64,000 bases of DNA from Fulvivirga marina (GTDB lineage: Bacteria; Bacteroidota; Bacteroidia; Cytophagales; Cyclobacteriaceae). Where the stretch lies: positions 365 to 64,364 of the forward strand of contig NZ_JAEUGD010000002.1 in assembly GCF_016775155.1 (NCBI RefSeq), written 5' to 3'. Position 1 is the stretch's first letter. Each line of letters starts with the position of its first letter. Positions 25,963 to 35,583 of the stretch are shown piece by piece. The translations under genes and the position numbers were made by a program. Under the pieces are notes generated by a model that made no database searches, was not told the origin of the DNA, and saw nothing but the letters and a program-made list of their open reading frames with translations.

Positions 25963-25985
25963 AAAGCTGCATTTTATGCAGCTTT
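25963..25985 (-). terminator. Terminator of lolA
   Basis: A 9-bp perfect stem AAAGCTGCA/TGCAGCTTT with a 5-base loop lies 23 bases beyond the lolA stop. On the minus strand it continues into TTTTTATTTTAAA. Confidence 0.8.
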
Positions 25986-26008
25986 CGATTTATTTGAAAC
26001 TTTAGTTC

Positions 26009-26650
26009 TTATCTCAGGTCTATAATCTCAACACCTGGGTATTTGGTTGCATCAAAGGCAAATGTGCCATCCTTTGGGGATATACTGCCATTAAAGTTCT
26101 TAATAGTGTACTTATACTTGTTTCCTGACTTATCAAACATTGTCCAACTCTTCAGGCTATGATCTTTTTTAGCAATGAAGAGTCTGATTTTAAAGAACTG
26201 AGCATCTTTATCGTTCGGCACAAGATCTACCACAGATACTGCTATACCGTTATCAGTTTCATTACCTACATATAAATATTTATAACCTTTTTTATAGGCA
26301 TCATATATTTTAGAGGGTGAAATTTCATCCTCATCCGGGTCATAGGTATCAATATTAACCTCATTTACATCAGGCAGATATGTCCACACAGTAGTACCAT
26401 TATTGATCACTATCTGATCATCCATTTCAAGTTTATACATTTCACCTTTTACAGTGATTTTTCCTCCAAATTCCTCGTTGATTCCATCAACCTCATTAAT
26501 GAGTGAAGAAGTAATATCGGCACTATACGCAGGGATTTTTTTATATTTGGCGCTCATCGCATCCAAAATTTCTTTTGCCTGCGGATCATTCTGTGCAAAA
26601 GTTACAAGCCCTCCCAGCCAAAACATCATTAAAAAAGTAATCTTTTTCAT
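26009..26650 (-). CDS. lolA: Outer-membrane lipoprotein carrier protein LolA family
   Basis: A Sec signal peptide (MKKITFLMMFWLGGLVTFAQ) precedes a LolA-type beta-cup of about 190 residues, with repeated strands such as GGKITVKGEMYKLEMDDQ and VWTYLPDVNEV. LolA ferries lipoproteins across the periplasm. I start at 26650 because an in-frame upstream codon at 26674 would put eight extra residues before the signal. It lies directly downstream of ftsK, an arrangement often seen in Bacteroidota, and ends at a clear terminator. Confidence 0.88.
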   Translation of the reverse strand: MKKITFLMMFWLGGLVTFAQNDPQAKEILDAMSAKYKKIPAYSADITSSLINEVDGINEEFGGKITVKGEMYKLEMDDQIVINNGTTVWTYLPDVNEVNIDTYDPDEDEISPSKIYDAYKKGYKYLYVGNETDNGIAVSVVDLVPNDKDAQFFKIRLFIAKKDHSLKSWTMFDKSGNKYKYTIKNFNGSISPKDGTFAFDATKYPGVEIIDLR

Positions 26651-26694
26651 TCGATTTTTATTTACTCTATTCAAAATATAGTTTGCAAAGTTAG

Positions 26695-29157
26695 TTAATT
26701 CAGTTCACTCAATAATTGTTCCAAACTATATTCGTCAGGAATCAATACTTCTCTTGCCTTGCTTCCCTCAAACGGTCCAACGATACCAGCAGCTTCCAAT
26801 TGATCTATAAGTCTGCCCGCACGATTATATCCTAATTTCAATTTTCTCTGGATTAATGACGTGCTTCCCTGCTGATGCATAACGATAAGCCTTGCTGCGT
26901 CATCGAACAGCGCATCACGCTCCGAAAGGTCGACTTCCCCAACACCTGAACTATCATCATCACCTTCAAATTCAGGCAGCATATAAGCAGACTCATAACC
27001 TCTCTGCCCACCTATATACTCACAAATGCTCTCCACCTCATGAGTATCTACAAATGCGCACTGTAAACGGATAATATCAGATCCCTGAGAAAGTAGCATA
27101 TCTCCTTGCCCGATAAGCTGGTCCGCCCCTCCTGTATCAAGAATTGTTCTTGAATCTATTTTTGATGTAACCCTAAAAGATAATCTTGCAGGGAAGTTGG
27201 CCTTTATTATACCTGTAATCACGTTTACTGAAGGTCTCTGTGTCGCCACTACCAAGTGAATACCTATCGCCCTGGCCAGCTGCGCAAGCCTGGCAATAGG
27301 GGTCTCAACCTCCTTGCCCGCTGTCATCATCAAATCAGCCAACTCATCAATTACTAAAACAATATAAGGAAGAAAACGGTGTCCTTTTTCAGGGTTCAAT
27401 TTTCGGCTTAAAAATTTCGCATTATATTCCTTAAGGTTTCTGGCTCCCCCGTCTTTTAATAAGTCGTACCGGTTATCCATCTCTATACATAAAGAGTTTA
27501 ATGTATGTACCACCTTTTTAGTGTCGGTTATAATAGCTTCCGCACTGTTAGGCAACATAGCCAGAAAATGTCGCTCAATCTTGTTAAAAAGCGTCAGTTC
27601 CACTTTTTTAGGATCAACAAGAACAAACTTAAGCTGGGAAGGGTGTTTTTTATACAGCAATGAAGTCAACAACACGTTGAGACCTACAGACTTACCCTGC
27701 CCTGTAGCACCTGCCATGAGCAAGTGAGGCATTTTAGCCAGGTCAATAACATGTACTTCATTAGAGATGGTTTTACCTAAAGCAACCGGAAGTTCCTTAT
27801 CACTTCGCATAAATTTTTCAGTCGAAAGTACGGACTTAATGCCGACCATCTCTCTGTTTTTATTAGGCACTTCGATACCAATAGTTCCCTTGCCTGGAAT
27901 AGGTGCTATGATCCTGATCCCGAGGGCGGCAAGACTAAGTGCAATATCATCCTCAAGATTTTTGATTTTGGAAATCTTCACGCCGGCCTCCGGCACTATT
28001 TCATAGAGTGTAACCGTAGGTCCGATGGTCGCCTTAATACTTGAGATACCAATCTTAAAATTAACCAGCGTTTCAATGATCTTATCTTTGTTTTGCTCAA
28101 GCTCCTCTTTCGTAACCTGCACTTTCCCTGAATCAAAGTCATCAAGCAAGTCAATTGTAGGATATTTATATGAGCTTAGATCAAGCGTAGGATCATAGTT
28201 TTGTTGAATAGAAGCCTTTTCTTCTTGAGTATCCTGCTCAACGGAAAACAACGGTTCATCAGACGTCTCTTCTTTCTCCGGTATGGTTACATCAAGTTCA
28301 AATTCAGGTTTCTTAACCTCTTCTCTAGGTTTCTGTTCTAATACAATCTCTTTTTTCCTGCTATTATTTTCTTTTGGAGCCAATACAACCTCAGGCTCAT
28401 TCAATGGCCAGTTATCTTTTTCATCTACATACCCTTCCGCACTCCCCTCTTTGCTTTCATCTTCGGACAATGCGCTTTTAGCCTCGGCAACTTCCTTTTC
28501 AAAACCTTCCACCCCTTCCTTGACTTTACCTTTGAAATCAAGGATAGTTGTAACATTGAAGAAGTATATAATAAAGGCCAACAGCGAAAAAATTAGTAGA
28601 AGAAGTGTTCCCCAGCCAATCAGTCCTTCAAGTATTATCGAAAGTTGATAACCTATGCCTCCGCTAAGGAACCCCCATTCGGAGACGCCTTCTGAACTAA
28701 ACACAAGGTACCCTAACAGAATACTTAGCCAAAGCGTAAAAAAGAGGCAAAAGGCAAACGTAGAGTATATAGATATGATCTCCTTTTTAAAAACAATTTT
28801 ATAACCCATTAAAAACAGTAATGGTGGCGTAAAGAAAGCCGCCAGACCAAACCACCTAAAAATAAAATAATGAGATATAAATGCACCATATAGCCCCAGC
28901 CAGTTATCAGCCTCACGCCCTGACTGTATAATACCTGTTTCTCCAATAGCCTCAACTACACTCTGATCTGCCTTACCAGTGAACAGGTATGAAATGAACG
29001 CTGTAACAAGAAACAATGAGCTAATTAAAAGAAAAAAACCAAATGTAAGCTGAAACCGCTTATCCTTAAAAAAGCCAAAGTTGATCTTCAGCTTCTTCTT
29101 GCTCTTCTCCTTTTTGGATTGCTTAAAAGTATTTGATTTATATGTATTCTTGGCCAT
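26695..29157 (-). CDS. ftsK: DNA translocase FtsK
   Basis: The 820-residue protein has four to five N-terminal transmembrane helices (residues about 35-205), an acidic low-complexity linker (about 220-330), and the RecA-like motor with Walker A GATGQGKSVGLN and Walker B LVIDELADLMM. A C-terminal gamma winged helix (about 755-815) recognises polar DNA motifs. It pumps the chromosome termini through the closing septum and activates XerCD; an XerD-type recombinase gene is at 31947. A -7 box at 29171 precedes it. Confidence 0.96.
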   Translation of the reverse strand: MAKNTYKSNTFKQSKKEKSKKKLKINFGFFKDKRFQLTFGFFLLISSLFLVTAFISYLFTGKADQSVVEAIGETGIIQSGREADNWLGLYGAFISHYFIFRWFGLAAFFTPPLLFLMGYKIVFKKEIISIYSTFAFCLFFTLWLSILLGYLVFSSEGVSEWGFLSGGIGYQLSIILEGLIGWGTLLLLIFSLLAFIIYFFNVTTILDFKGKVKEGVEGFEKEVAEAKSALSEDESKEGSAEGYVDEKDNWPLNEPEVVLAPKENNSRKKEIVLEQKPREEVKKPEFELDVTIPEKEETSDEPLFSVEQDTQEEKASIQQNYDPTLDLSSYKYPTIDLLDDFDSGKVQVTKEELEQNKDKIIETLVNFKIGISSIKATIGPTVTLYEIVPEAGVKISKIKNLEDDIALSLAALGIRIIAPIPGKGTIGIEVPNKNREMVGIKSVLSTEKFMRSDKELPVALGKTISNEVHVIDLAKMPHLLMAGATGQGKSVGLNVLLTSLLYKKHPSQLKFVLVDPKKVELTLFNKIERHFLAMLPNSAEAIITDTKKVVHTLNSLCIEMDNRYDLLKDGGARNLKEYNAKFLSRKLNPEKGHRFLPYIVLVIDELADLMMTAGKEVETPIARLAQLARAIGIHLVVATQRPSVNVITGIIKANFPARLSFRVTSKIDSRTILDTGGADQLIGQGDMLLSQGSDIIRLQCAFVDTHEVESICEYIGGQRGYESAYMLPEFEGDDDSSGVGEVDLSERDALFDDAARLIVMHQQGSTSLIQRKLKLGYNRAGRLIDQLEAAGIVGPFEGSKAREVLIPDEYSLEQLLSELN

Positions 29158-29170
29158 GTTTTAAAAAAGA

Positions 29171-29178
29171 CAAATCTA
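29171..29178 (-). promoter_or_regulatory. Candidate -7 element of ftsK
   Basis: The minus strand reads TAGATTTG, 13 bases before the ftsK start codon. A TTGG at about 20 bases upstream is only a partial -33 match. Confidence 0.4.
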
Positions 29179-29352
29179 ACAAAAAAATAGCGCCCCGACC
29201 AATGCAAAAAATGTATTCGGAGCACCTGATTTTTAACAACAAAATAGTGCTGAAACTATAGATTATATTATTAAAATTAACAAAATCCGGAATATTTGAA
29301 CGACCGGATCAAGGAATTATTTGGAACAGACTTCCTTTTGTTTCTCAGCTCA

Positions 29353-30399
29353 TTACTCCTGACGGCTCCCTTGTTTTAACAAAGCTTTACTGATCTTTTT
29401 TATGAGTCCCGGACCTTCGTAAATAAATCCTGTATAGACCTGAATAAGGGAAGCCCCTGCCTGCAACTTCTCAATAGCATCATCGGCAGACATAATACCA
29501 CCGACTGAGATGATAGGAAAGTCATTGCCCAGCCTGCCTCTCAAGAACCTTAAGATCTGAGTGGATCTTTCCCGTAAAGGTCTACCACTTAAACCTCCAG
29601 CTCCTATGGCCTCTATTTTTTCCCTTGAAGTGTTGAGGCCTGCCCGCGAAATAGTAGTATTTGTAGCTATCAACCCATCAAGTTGAACATCTTTAACAAT
29701 GTCCACAATGTCTTGTAGTTGGTTATCAGACAAATCAGGGGCAATTTTCAGCAAAATAGGTTTTCTCTTCTCCTTCTTACTATTCAACTCCATCAACCCG
29801 CTCAAAAGCTTTGTAAGTGGCTCTTTGTCCTGAAGCGCTCTAAGATTAGGAGTATTTGGAGAACTCACGTTAACTACAAAATAATCAACTTCCGGAAAAA
29901 GCTTTTCAAAGCAATATTGGTAATCATCAAAGGCATGCTCATTTGGTGTGACTTTGTTCTTACCAATATTCCCTCCAATGATTATAGAAGACTTTCTATT
30001 TTTCAATCTTTCCAAGGCCTCCTCTACCCCATCATTGTTAAATCCCATCCTGTTTATAATGGCCTGATCATCAGGAAGCCTGAATAGCCGCGGCTTATCA
30101 TTCCCAGGTTGAGCTTTCGGAGTAACCGTTCCTATCTCAATAAACCCAAAACCAAAGCAATCCAACTCATCAATTAATTTGGCATCCTTATCAAAACCTG
30201 CCGCAAGGCCTACCGGGTTCTTAAAAGTGAGCCCAAAATATTGTCTCTCAAGTGATTTATCTTCGTAATTATATAATTTACGCCATAGCGATTTCATACC
30301 GGGTACATTACCAGCAGATTTAAGTATATCAAAAGTAAAATGATGGATATTTTCAGGATCAAACCTAAAAAGCACCGGACGTAGAAGAGATTTATACAC
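29353..30399 (-). CDS. pyrD: Dihydroorotate dehydrogenase (quinone), class 2
   Basis: About 348 residues. Class 2 features include the N-terminal quinone-binding helical region ([20 protein letters not shown]), FMN-binding [10 protein letters not shown] and [12 protein letters not shown], the catalytic serine in [11 protein letters not shown], and the C-terminal [11 protein letters not shown] phosphate loop. It oxidises dihydroorotate in pyrimidine synthesis at the inner membrane. I choose GTG 30399 because it gives the usual start (MYKSLLRP) and leaves the promoter upstream; the earlier TTG at 30432 overlaps the -7 box. Confidence 0.94.
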   Translation of the reverse strand: MYKSLLRPVLFRFDPENIHHFTFDILKSAGNVPGMKSLWRKLYNYEDKSLERQYFGLTFKNPVGLAAGFDKDAKLIDELDCFGFGFIEIGTVTPKAQPGNDKPRLFRLPDDQAIINRMGFNNDGVEEALERLKNRKSSIIIGGNIGKNKVTPNEHAFDDYQYCFEKLFPEVDYFVVNVSSPNTPNLRALQDKEPLTKLLSGLMELNSKKEKRKPILLKIAPDLSDNQLQDIVDIVKDVQLDGLIATNTTISRAGLNTSREKIEAIGAGGLSGRPLRERSTQILRFLRGRLGNDFPIISVGGIMSADDAIEKLQAGASLIQVYTGFIYEGPGLIKKISKALLKQGSRQE

Positions 30400-30429
30400 G
30401 ATAGATTGACTGATTGAAAAAACTTGCCG

Positions 30430-30437
30430 CAAAGATA
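30430..30437 (-). promoter_or_regulatory. Candidate -7 element of pyrD
   Basis: The minus strand reads TATCTTTG, ending 30 bases before the GTG start at 30399. It overlaps an in-frame TTG codon and so argues against that TTG as the start. Confidence 0.45.
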
Positions 30438-30530
30438 TAAGTTTTTATGCTTTAGGTCTATAAAGTACTTTCAACCTTTTGGGCACTAAGAAATTATAAG
30501 TACCTTATTAATTAACATATTAGCTATACC

Positions 30531-30677
30531 ATGGCAAAAGATAAAACCAGTAAAAGGAAGAAAATTGCTTCCATCGATAAGTTATCAACGGAAGTCAATA
30601 GCAATAGCAGTCCTGTCTGCTTTGCTAATTCAAATGAGATAAGAAATGAGTTTAAGGACTACGGCCATAAAGGCTAA
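30531..30677 (+). CDS. Small basic protein, 48 residues, uncertain
   Basis: An ATG frame of 48 codons begins MAKDKTSKRKKIASIDK and ends EFKDYGHKG. It is lysine-rich at the start and has a central SPVCFANSNEIRNEF segment that looks like ordinary protein rather than random sequence. It fills the space between the divergent pyrD promoter and the convergent DUF4407 gene. No family is recognised and the ribosome-binding site is weak. Cross-genome conservation would settle it. Confidence 0.4.
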   Translation: MAKDKTSKRKKIASIDKLSTEVNSNSSPVCFANSNEIRNEFKDYGHKG

Positions 30678-30689
30678 AATATCCCTGTT

Positions 30690-31745
30690 TTAAGAAAAAC
30701 GGTTCAAACGTACATCCAACCTATTGATTATATAGTCTTTCTCAGTGGCAGTAAGATCTTTAGCTCTCTCTTTCACCAGTGCATTTACTTCAGCCATCAC
30801 CTCAACTTGCTGTACATCAAAGCCGTGTTCTTCAATTTTTAGCAAATTATCGTATGGTCCTCGGTTAGAAATAAGTTTAACAAAAATAGGTGCTGTTTCA
30901 ACCGCAATAAATAAAAGTATAACAAACAGATTAGCCCAATATATTGCTTCACTCTGACTTGTAAGACGATCAAGAGCCTCCATTCGTGCAGCAGGTCCAT
31001 CAAGAACCTGCCTCTCCATGCCAGACATCTCCCCCTTTAAAGTCTCATCTATTTTTCTCAGTTGATCCAGCTTCTGCTCGATCAAAGCATTATTTCTTTC
31101 TTTAAGGTCGCTCAGTTCAGCTTCTACCCTGTCGGCATTTTCCTTCTTTATTTTATATATTGGTCCAGGATTTCTTTTCCCTGTACCTCCGGTACCATCG
31201 GCTTCTTGCTGTGCAATTCTCCTGAGTTCATCTCTCTTTTCAGTCTTATTGACTATCTCTGCTTTCAGTACAGCTATTTCATCAGACAGTTGTTCTCCTT
31301 CAGCCTCAAACCTGCTTTTCACCTCACCTTCCTGTCGTGAAAACAACTGCTGTTCCATCACTGTCAACTCACTCTTAATTTCATTTTCAAAAATCTTCAT
31401 CTCCAATGGCTTGGCAATCACCAAAGAAATAAGTAGAGCTAGCAATATTCGCGGTGTAGCCATCAATAATTCCTTCCACCAACGCCCTTCTTTACGCATA
31501 CTAGACACAATGTATCTATCCAAATTAAAAATCATTAACCCCCAAATCACACCAAAAAGCACCGCCCACCAAACATCATTCATCACCGTATACAAGGCAT
31601 AACCCCCTGCAAGAGCCGCAAAAATGCCTGTAAAAAATATGGTAGCTCCTATACCCACATATTTAGTAGAATCCGTAGGGCACTTTTTAAGTAATGTGAG
31701 GTTAGCCCCGGAGCACCGCCAGAAAAATACTTTGAGTTTTTCCAT
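30690..31745 (-). CDS. DUF4407 membrane protein
   Basis: The start at 31745 (MEKLKVFFWRCSGAN) is preferred over an in-frame ATG at 31802, which would add 19 residues not typical of the family. The protein (about 351 residues) has paired N-terminal membrane helices, the family block FGVIWGLMIFNLDRYIVSS, a third helix, a long charged coiled coil (about residues 130-250) and a final membrane helix. DUF4407 function is not established; the topology suggests a membrane-anchored coiled-coil scaffold. Single gene. Confidence 0.85.
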   Translation of the reverse strand: MEKLKVFFWRCSGANLTLLKKCPTDSTKYVGIGATIFFTGIFAALAGGYALYTVMNDVWWAVLFGVIWGLMIFNLDRYIVSSMRKEGRWWKELLMATPRILLALLISLVIAKPLEMKIFENEIKSELTVMEQQLFSRQEGEVKSRFEAEGEQLSDEIAVLKAEIVNKTEKRDELRRIAQQEADGTGGTGKRNPGPIYKIKKENADRVEAELSDLKERNNALIEQKLDQLRKIDETLKGEMSGMERQVLDGPAARMEALDRLTSQSEAIYWANLFVILLFIAVETAPIFVKLISNRGPYDNLLKIEEHGFDVQQVEVMAEVNALVKERAKDLTATEKDYIINRLDVRLNRFS

Positions 31746-31946
31746 GAAAACAAAACGCTGTTGAAAGTATATTATTTCGAAGTGATTCAACATATATGCC
31801 ATAAAGCCAAAACGCCTCTATATGACACAAAACACATTCCAAACAACTTAGAGTGTACTATTCCGAACATTAAAAGTGTACGGTTACGGGCTTAAAACAT
31901 ATCGTAGCGATAACGGAGAAATACTTGATTACAGGAATTCTCTTAC

Positions 31947-32846
31947 TCAACTTCTCGGATGAAATTCCTGTATTACCTGCCTCAGATAATCACGATCCAG
32001 ATGAGTATATATTTCAGTTGTAGTAATAGATTCATGCCCCAACATTTCCTGAACAGCACGCAAGTCCGCTCCACCTTCAATTAAGTGTGTAGCGAAAGAG
32101 TGCCTAAATGTATGAGGACTCACGGTTTTATTCATACCAACCTTCTTTACCAAATTCTTTATAATGGTAAAAACCATGACTCGCGTGAGCTTCTTTCCTC
32201 TCCTGTTAAGAAAGGCATAGTTTTCATGCCCTGGGGCTATATTAATATGAACCCTAACCTCTTCTATGTATATATTTAAATACTTCAGAGCATCTCTTCC
32301 AACCGGCACAAGCCGTTCTTTATTCCCTTTCCCTATGATCCTTAAAAAACCAATATCGGTATAGATATTTGACAACCTTAGATCTATCAGCTCTGAAACA
32401 CGCAAGCCTGAGCTATAAAGCACTTCTAACATAGCCCTGTTTCTCTGCCCCTCAGGTGTAGAGTGATCAATGGCCTCAAAAAGTTGCTCTATTTCATGAT
32501 AACTCAAAGTATCAGGTAATTTCCTTCCCAGCTTTGGTCCTTCTATTAAAGTTGTTGGATCACTATCAATTAGTTCATCAAACATCAGATACTTGTAAAA
32601 GGCTTTAATACCAGAAAGCACCCTGGCCTGAGTATGCGCTGACATGCCCAATTCATTGAAGTACTCCAGGAAGTTTTGTAAGTGTGTAGCTCTGATACTT
32701 AAGGGACCAACTTCCAAATTGGACAAGTCCACAAACTGTTTTAGCTTTGCGATATCATGAACATAGGCCTCGATGGAATTGTCAGAAAGTGACCTTTCCA
32801 GCTTGAGATAGTTCTTAAATTGGTTGATATAGGTGTCCCAGTTCAT
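31947..32846 (-). CDS. xerD: Site-specific tyrosine recombinase XerD
   Basis: The 299-residue recombinase has a SAM-like N-terminal domain (about 1-90) and a catalytic domain with Arg in SSGLRVSEL, the Lys strand IIGKGNKERLVP, HTFRHSFATHL (H-x-x-R), GH in MLGHESITTT and the nucleophile in EIYTHL. With XerC it resolves chromosome dimers at dif under FtsK control. Length and sequence fit the chromosomal housekeeping enzyme rather than an integrase. It stands alone, divergent from aroQ. Confidence 0.92.
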   Translation of the reverse strand: MNWDTYINQFKNYLKLERSLSDNSIEAYVHDIAKLKQFVDLSNLEVGPLSIRATHLQNFLEYFNELGMSAHTQARVLSGIKAFYKYLMFDELIDSDPTTLIEGPKLGRKLPDTLSYHEIEQLFEAIDHSTPEGQRNRAMLEVLYSSGLRVSELIDLRLSNIYTDIGFLRIIGKGNKERLVPVGRDALKYLNIYIEEVRVHINIAPGHENYAFLNRRGKKLTRVMVFTIIKNLVKKVGMNKTVSPHTFRHSFATHLIEGGADLRAVQEMLGHESITTTEIYTHLDRDYLRQVIQEFHPRS

Positions 32847-32985
32847 GATGCAATTTCAACATAAAGGTGCATTATTTTTTTGAAATTGAGCATAAGCTTT
32901 ATAAATCCTGCTCCTAAATATCAGTAAAAACAGCTTTTGCCTATTTAAAAATTTAGGAGCAAATAGAGTAAGCTAATTATACCCA

Positions 32986-33420
32986 ATGAAAATCATCATT
33001 ATCAACGGTCCAAACCTCAACTTGTTAGGCAAAAGGGAGCCTGAAGTTTATGGCAATCAAAGCTTTGAGGGATTTTTTAACCAATTAAAGTCAAACTTCA
33101 GTGACATCGACATAGAGTATTTTCAATCCAATATAGAAGGGGAGATTGTCGAAAAAATTCAGAAAACAGGCTTTGGATATCAAGGAATTATCCTTAATGC
33201 AGGTGCTTATACGCACACCTCAGTAGCTATCTCTGACGCTATAGCCGCGGTGCCTGCCCCCGTCATAGAGGTGCATATCTCAAACATTTATGCTCGAGAA
33301 AAGTTTAGGCATAAAAGTATTATCAGCAAGGAATGCATAGGCATGATCTCAGGTCTTGGACTTGAAGGCTATCTGCTGGCGCTGACTTACCTCATTAATA
33401 AAAAAAGTAGCAATGATTAG
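32986..33420 (+). CDS. aroQ: 3-dehydroquinate dehydratase, type II
   Basis: The 144-residue enzyme has the full type II signature: NGPNLNLLGKREPEVYG, the catalytic-site Tyr, ILNAGAYTHTSVAI, and EVHISNIYAREKFRHKS with the catalytic histidine. It dehydrates 3-dehydroquinate in the shikimate pathway and normally forms dodecamers. Its end overlaps the following aminotransferase gene by 8 bases, so they are co-transcribed. Confidence 0.95.
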   Translation: MKIIIINGPNLNLLGKREPEVYGNQSFEGFFNQLKSNFSDIDIEYFQSNIEGEIVEKIQKTGFGYQGIILNAGAYTHTSVAISDAIAAVPAPVIEVHISNIYAREKFRHKSIISKECIGMISGLGLEGYLLALTYLINKKSSND

Positions 33421-34477
33421 TTTTTATCCCGGACCTTCCCGTGTAGATGAAAATATACCGGAATATGTACGAGAGGCTTATGAGCAAGGAATTTTAAGTC
33501 TAAACCACCGAAGCAAAGCTTTTATGCAAATTTGCGAGCGAACCATTGGCTTGCTTAAGTCTAAGCTTCATATTCCTGAAGACTATACCGTGTTCTTTAC
33601 ATCCTCCGCTACTGAATGCTGGGAGATCATTGCTCAATCATTAATAGAGGTTAACAGTTATCATTTTTACAATGGTGCCTTCGGCAAAAAATGGTTTGAC
33701 TATACCAGAAAATTAAAATATCAGGCTATCGGCTATCAGTTTGACCCTGAACAGGAGTTAAAGATAGGAGAGATGGACCTCTCTTCAGAAACTGGCGTAA
33801 TATGTATCACCCAAAACGAAACCTCAAATGGCACTCAGGTCAATCTGTCCCGCATTGTGAAGCTAAGAAAAAAATACCCTGATCACCTAATTGCAGTTGA
33901 TGCCACCTCTTCCATGGCTGGCATGCATTTAGATTTTAGCCAAGCAGATGTTTGGTATTCTTCTGTTCAGAAATGCTTTGGTCTACCTGCCGGACTTGCG
34001 GTAATGATATGCTCCCCAACTGCTATTAAACACTCCCGAAAGCTGCAAGAGAACCGTCACTACAACAGTTTCAACTTCATTGTTGAAAATATAGAAAAAT
34101 TTCAAACCCCATACACACCTAATGTATTAGGCATTTACCTGCTTATGCGTGTTATGGAAAACAGAAAGCCAATAGGTAAAGTAGAAAAAAAGCTTAGAAA
34201 AAGGCTTAGAAACTATGAAGCCATTTTTTCTGAAAGTGACCAATTTTCCTTGCTGATATGTAACAAAAACGTAAGATCGGAAACTGTAATCGTTCTGGAA
34301 GGAAACCCAGAAAATATTGAGGCTCTTAAAAAGAAGGCAGAAAAAGAAGGTATTACCCTGGGCAACGGATACGGTGAATTAAAAAGCTCAACTTTCAGAA
34401 TTGCCAACTTCCCCAGTCTGAAAAAAGAAGAGGTGAAAGCCTTACATAAATTTTTAAAAAAGAATATATTACAATAA
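33413..34477 (+). CDS. Class V aminotransferase (SerC/serine-pyruvate type)
   Basis: This 354-residue PLP enzyme of fold type I has the N-terminal FYPGPSRVDENIP typical of the SerC/AGXT group, LNHRSKAF, the DATSSMAGM block with the PLP-ring aspartate, and SVQKCFGLPAG with the Schiff-base lysine. Phosphoserine or a related amino acid is a plausible substrate; I would not assign serC firmly because the phosphate-binding residues cannot be verified by eye. It overlaps aroQ by 8 bases. Confidence 0.78.
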   Translation: MISFYPGPSRVDENIPEYVREAYEQGILSLNHRSKAFMQICERTIGLLKSKLHIPEDYTVFFTSSATECWEIIAQSLIEVNSYHFYNGAFGKKWFDYTRKLKYQAIGYQFDPEQELKIGEMDLSSETGVICITQNETSNGTQVNLSRIVKLRKKYPDHLIAVDATSSMAGMHLDFSQADVWYSSVQKCFGLPAGLAVMICSPTAIKHSRKLQENRHYNSFNFIVENIEKFQTPYTPNVLGIYLLMRVMENRKPIGKVEKKLRKRLRNYEAIFSESDQFSLLICNKNVRSETVIVLEGNPENIEALKKKAEKEGITLGNGYGELKSSTFRIANFPSLKKEEVKALHKFLKKNILQ

Positions 34478-34506
34478 GTATTACCTGTTCATACATCTAT
34501 TTATTA

Positions 34507-34514
34507 TAGCTTTG
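34507..34514 (+). promoter_or_regulatory. Candidate -7 element immediately before marC
   Basis: TAGCTTTG fits TAnnTTTG and ends only 4 bases before the ATG, implying a leaderless or nearly leaderless transcript if used. The -33 match is poor. Confidence 0.35.
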
Positions 34515-34518
34515 TAAC

Positions 34519-35088
34519 ATGTTTAATTTCAAGGATATATTTTCCGTTACACTTATACTTTTCTCAGTGATAGACATTCTGGGATCAGTGCCTTTTGTAA
34601 TTAACCTTCGTAAAAAGGAGGGTAAAATACATTCTGGTAAAGCCACCATAATCTCAGGCATGCTTATGGTAGCTTTCTTGTTTCTAGGACAGTCAATTCT
34701 CAGACTTTTCGGACTTGATGTAGGCTCATTTGCTGTTGCAGGAGCTATTGTCATGTTTATTCTGGCTATGGAAATGATTCTGGGCGTCACATTATTTCGT
34801 GATGAAGGTGGTAGCAATGGAGCTGGGTCTATTGTACCGCTTGCCTTCCCGCTTATAGCTGGAGCAGGTACACTCACTACTATTCTATCTCTTAGAGCTG
34901 TTTATGAAACACCCAACATTCTGGTTGGAATAATTATCAACCTCATTTTTGTCTTTATCGTATTGAAATCAACCAACTGGTTGGAAAAGAAGCTGGGAAA
35001 GTCGGGTTTTGCAATCCTAAGACGTGTTTTTGGCATAATATTGTTGGCTATAGCTGTTAAAATTTTCAAAGAAAACATACTTATTTAA
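34519..35088 (+). CDS. MarC family integral membrane protein
   Basis: The 189-residue protein has six predicted helices, beginning with FKDIFSVTLILFSVIDILGSVPF, and contains FAVAGAIVMFILAMEM and the AFPLIAGAGTLTTI block typical of MarC. The molecular function of this family is unresolved. Its stop overlaps the rnhA start (TAATG), so both are co-translated. Confidence 0.87.
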   Translation: MFNFKDIFSVTLILFSVIDILGSVPFVINLRKKEGKIHSGKATIISGMLMVAFLFLGQSILRLFGLDVGSFAVAGAIVMFILAMEMILGVTLFRDEGGSNGAGSIVPLAFPLIAGAGTLTTILSLRAVYETPNILVGIIINLIFVFIVLKSTNWLEKKLGKSGFAILRRVFGIILLAIAVKIFKENILI

Positions 35089-35549
35089 TGATCACCATCT
35101 ACACAGACGGTGCTGCTAAAGGCAACCCCGGACCGGGGGGCTATGGTACTGTGTTAATGGCCAAAGTCGATGGCAAAGCCTATCGTAAAGAGCTGTCAGA
35201 AGGATTTAGAAAAACCACCAATAACAGAATGGAGCTATTGGCCGTCATCAAAGGCCTGGAGGCTTTGAAAAAAAACGGGACTACCGTTACCATATACTCC
35301 GATTCAAAATACGTAGTAGATGCGGTTGAAAAAGGATGGATATGGGGATGGCAGAAGAAGGGCTTTAAAAACAAAGCCAACGTAGATCTCTGGCAACGGT
35401 TTATACCGATATTCAAAAAACATAAAGTTAAGTTTATCTGGGTCAAAGGTCATGCTGGCAATATAGAAAATGAAAGATGTGATGAACTGGCCGTTTGCGC
35501 AGCGGAAGGAGCAAACCTTAAAATTGATACAGGATATGAAAACCAGTAG
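35088..35549 (+). CDS. rnhA: Ribonuclease HI
   Basis: The 153-residue RNase HI has all four acidic catalytic residues in context: IYTDGAAKGNPGPGG, TTNNRMELLAVIKGL, TIYSDSKYVV and GNIENERCDELA, plus the basic handle WGWQKKGFKNK. It removes RNA from RNA-DNA hybrids. It is translationally coupled to marC through a one-base overlap. Confidence 0.96.
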   Translation: MITIYTDGAAKGNPGPGGYGTVLMAKVDGKAYRKELSEGFRKTTNNRMELLAVIKGLEALKKNGTTVTIYSDSKYVVDAVEKGWIWGWQKKGFKNKANVDLWQRFIPIFKKHKVKFIWVKGHAGNIENERCDELAVCAAEGANLKIDTGYENQ

Positions 35550-35583
35550 ATGCATACCTGCATCACCTAACAACTAAACCTGA

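Noticed and set aside
28283-28648. Serine/leucine-rich plus-strand frame inside ftsK
   Set aside because: Antisense shadow of the FtsK linker.
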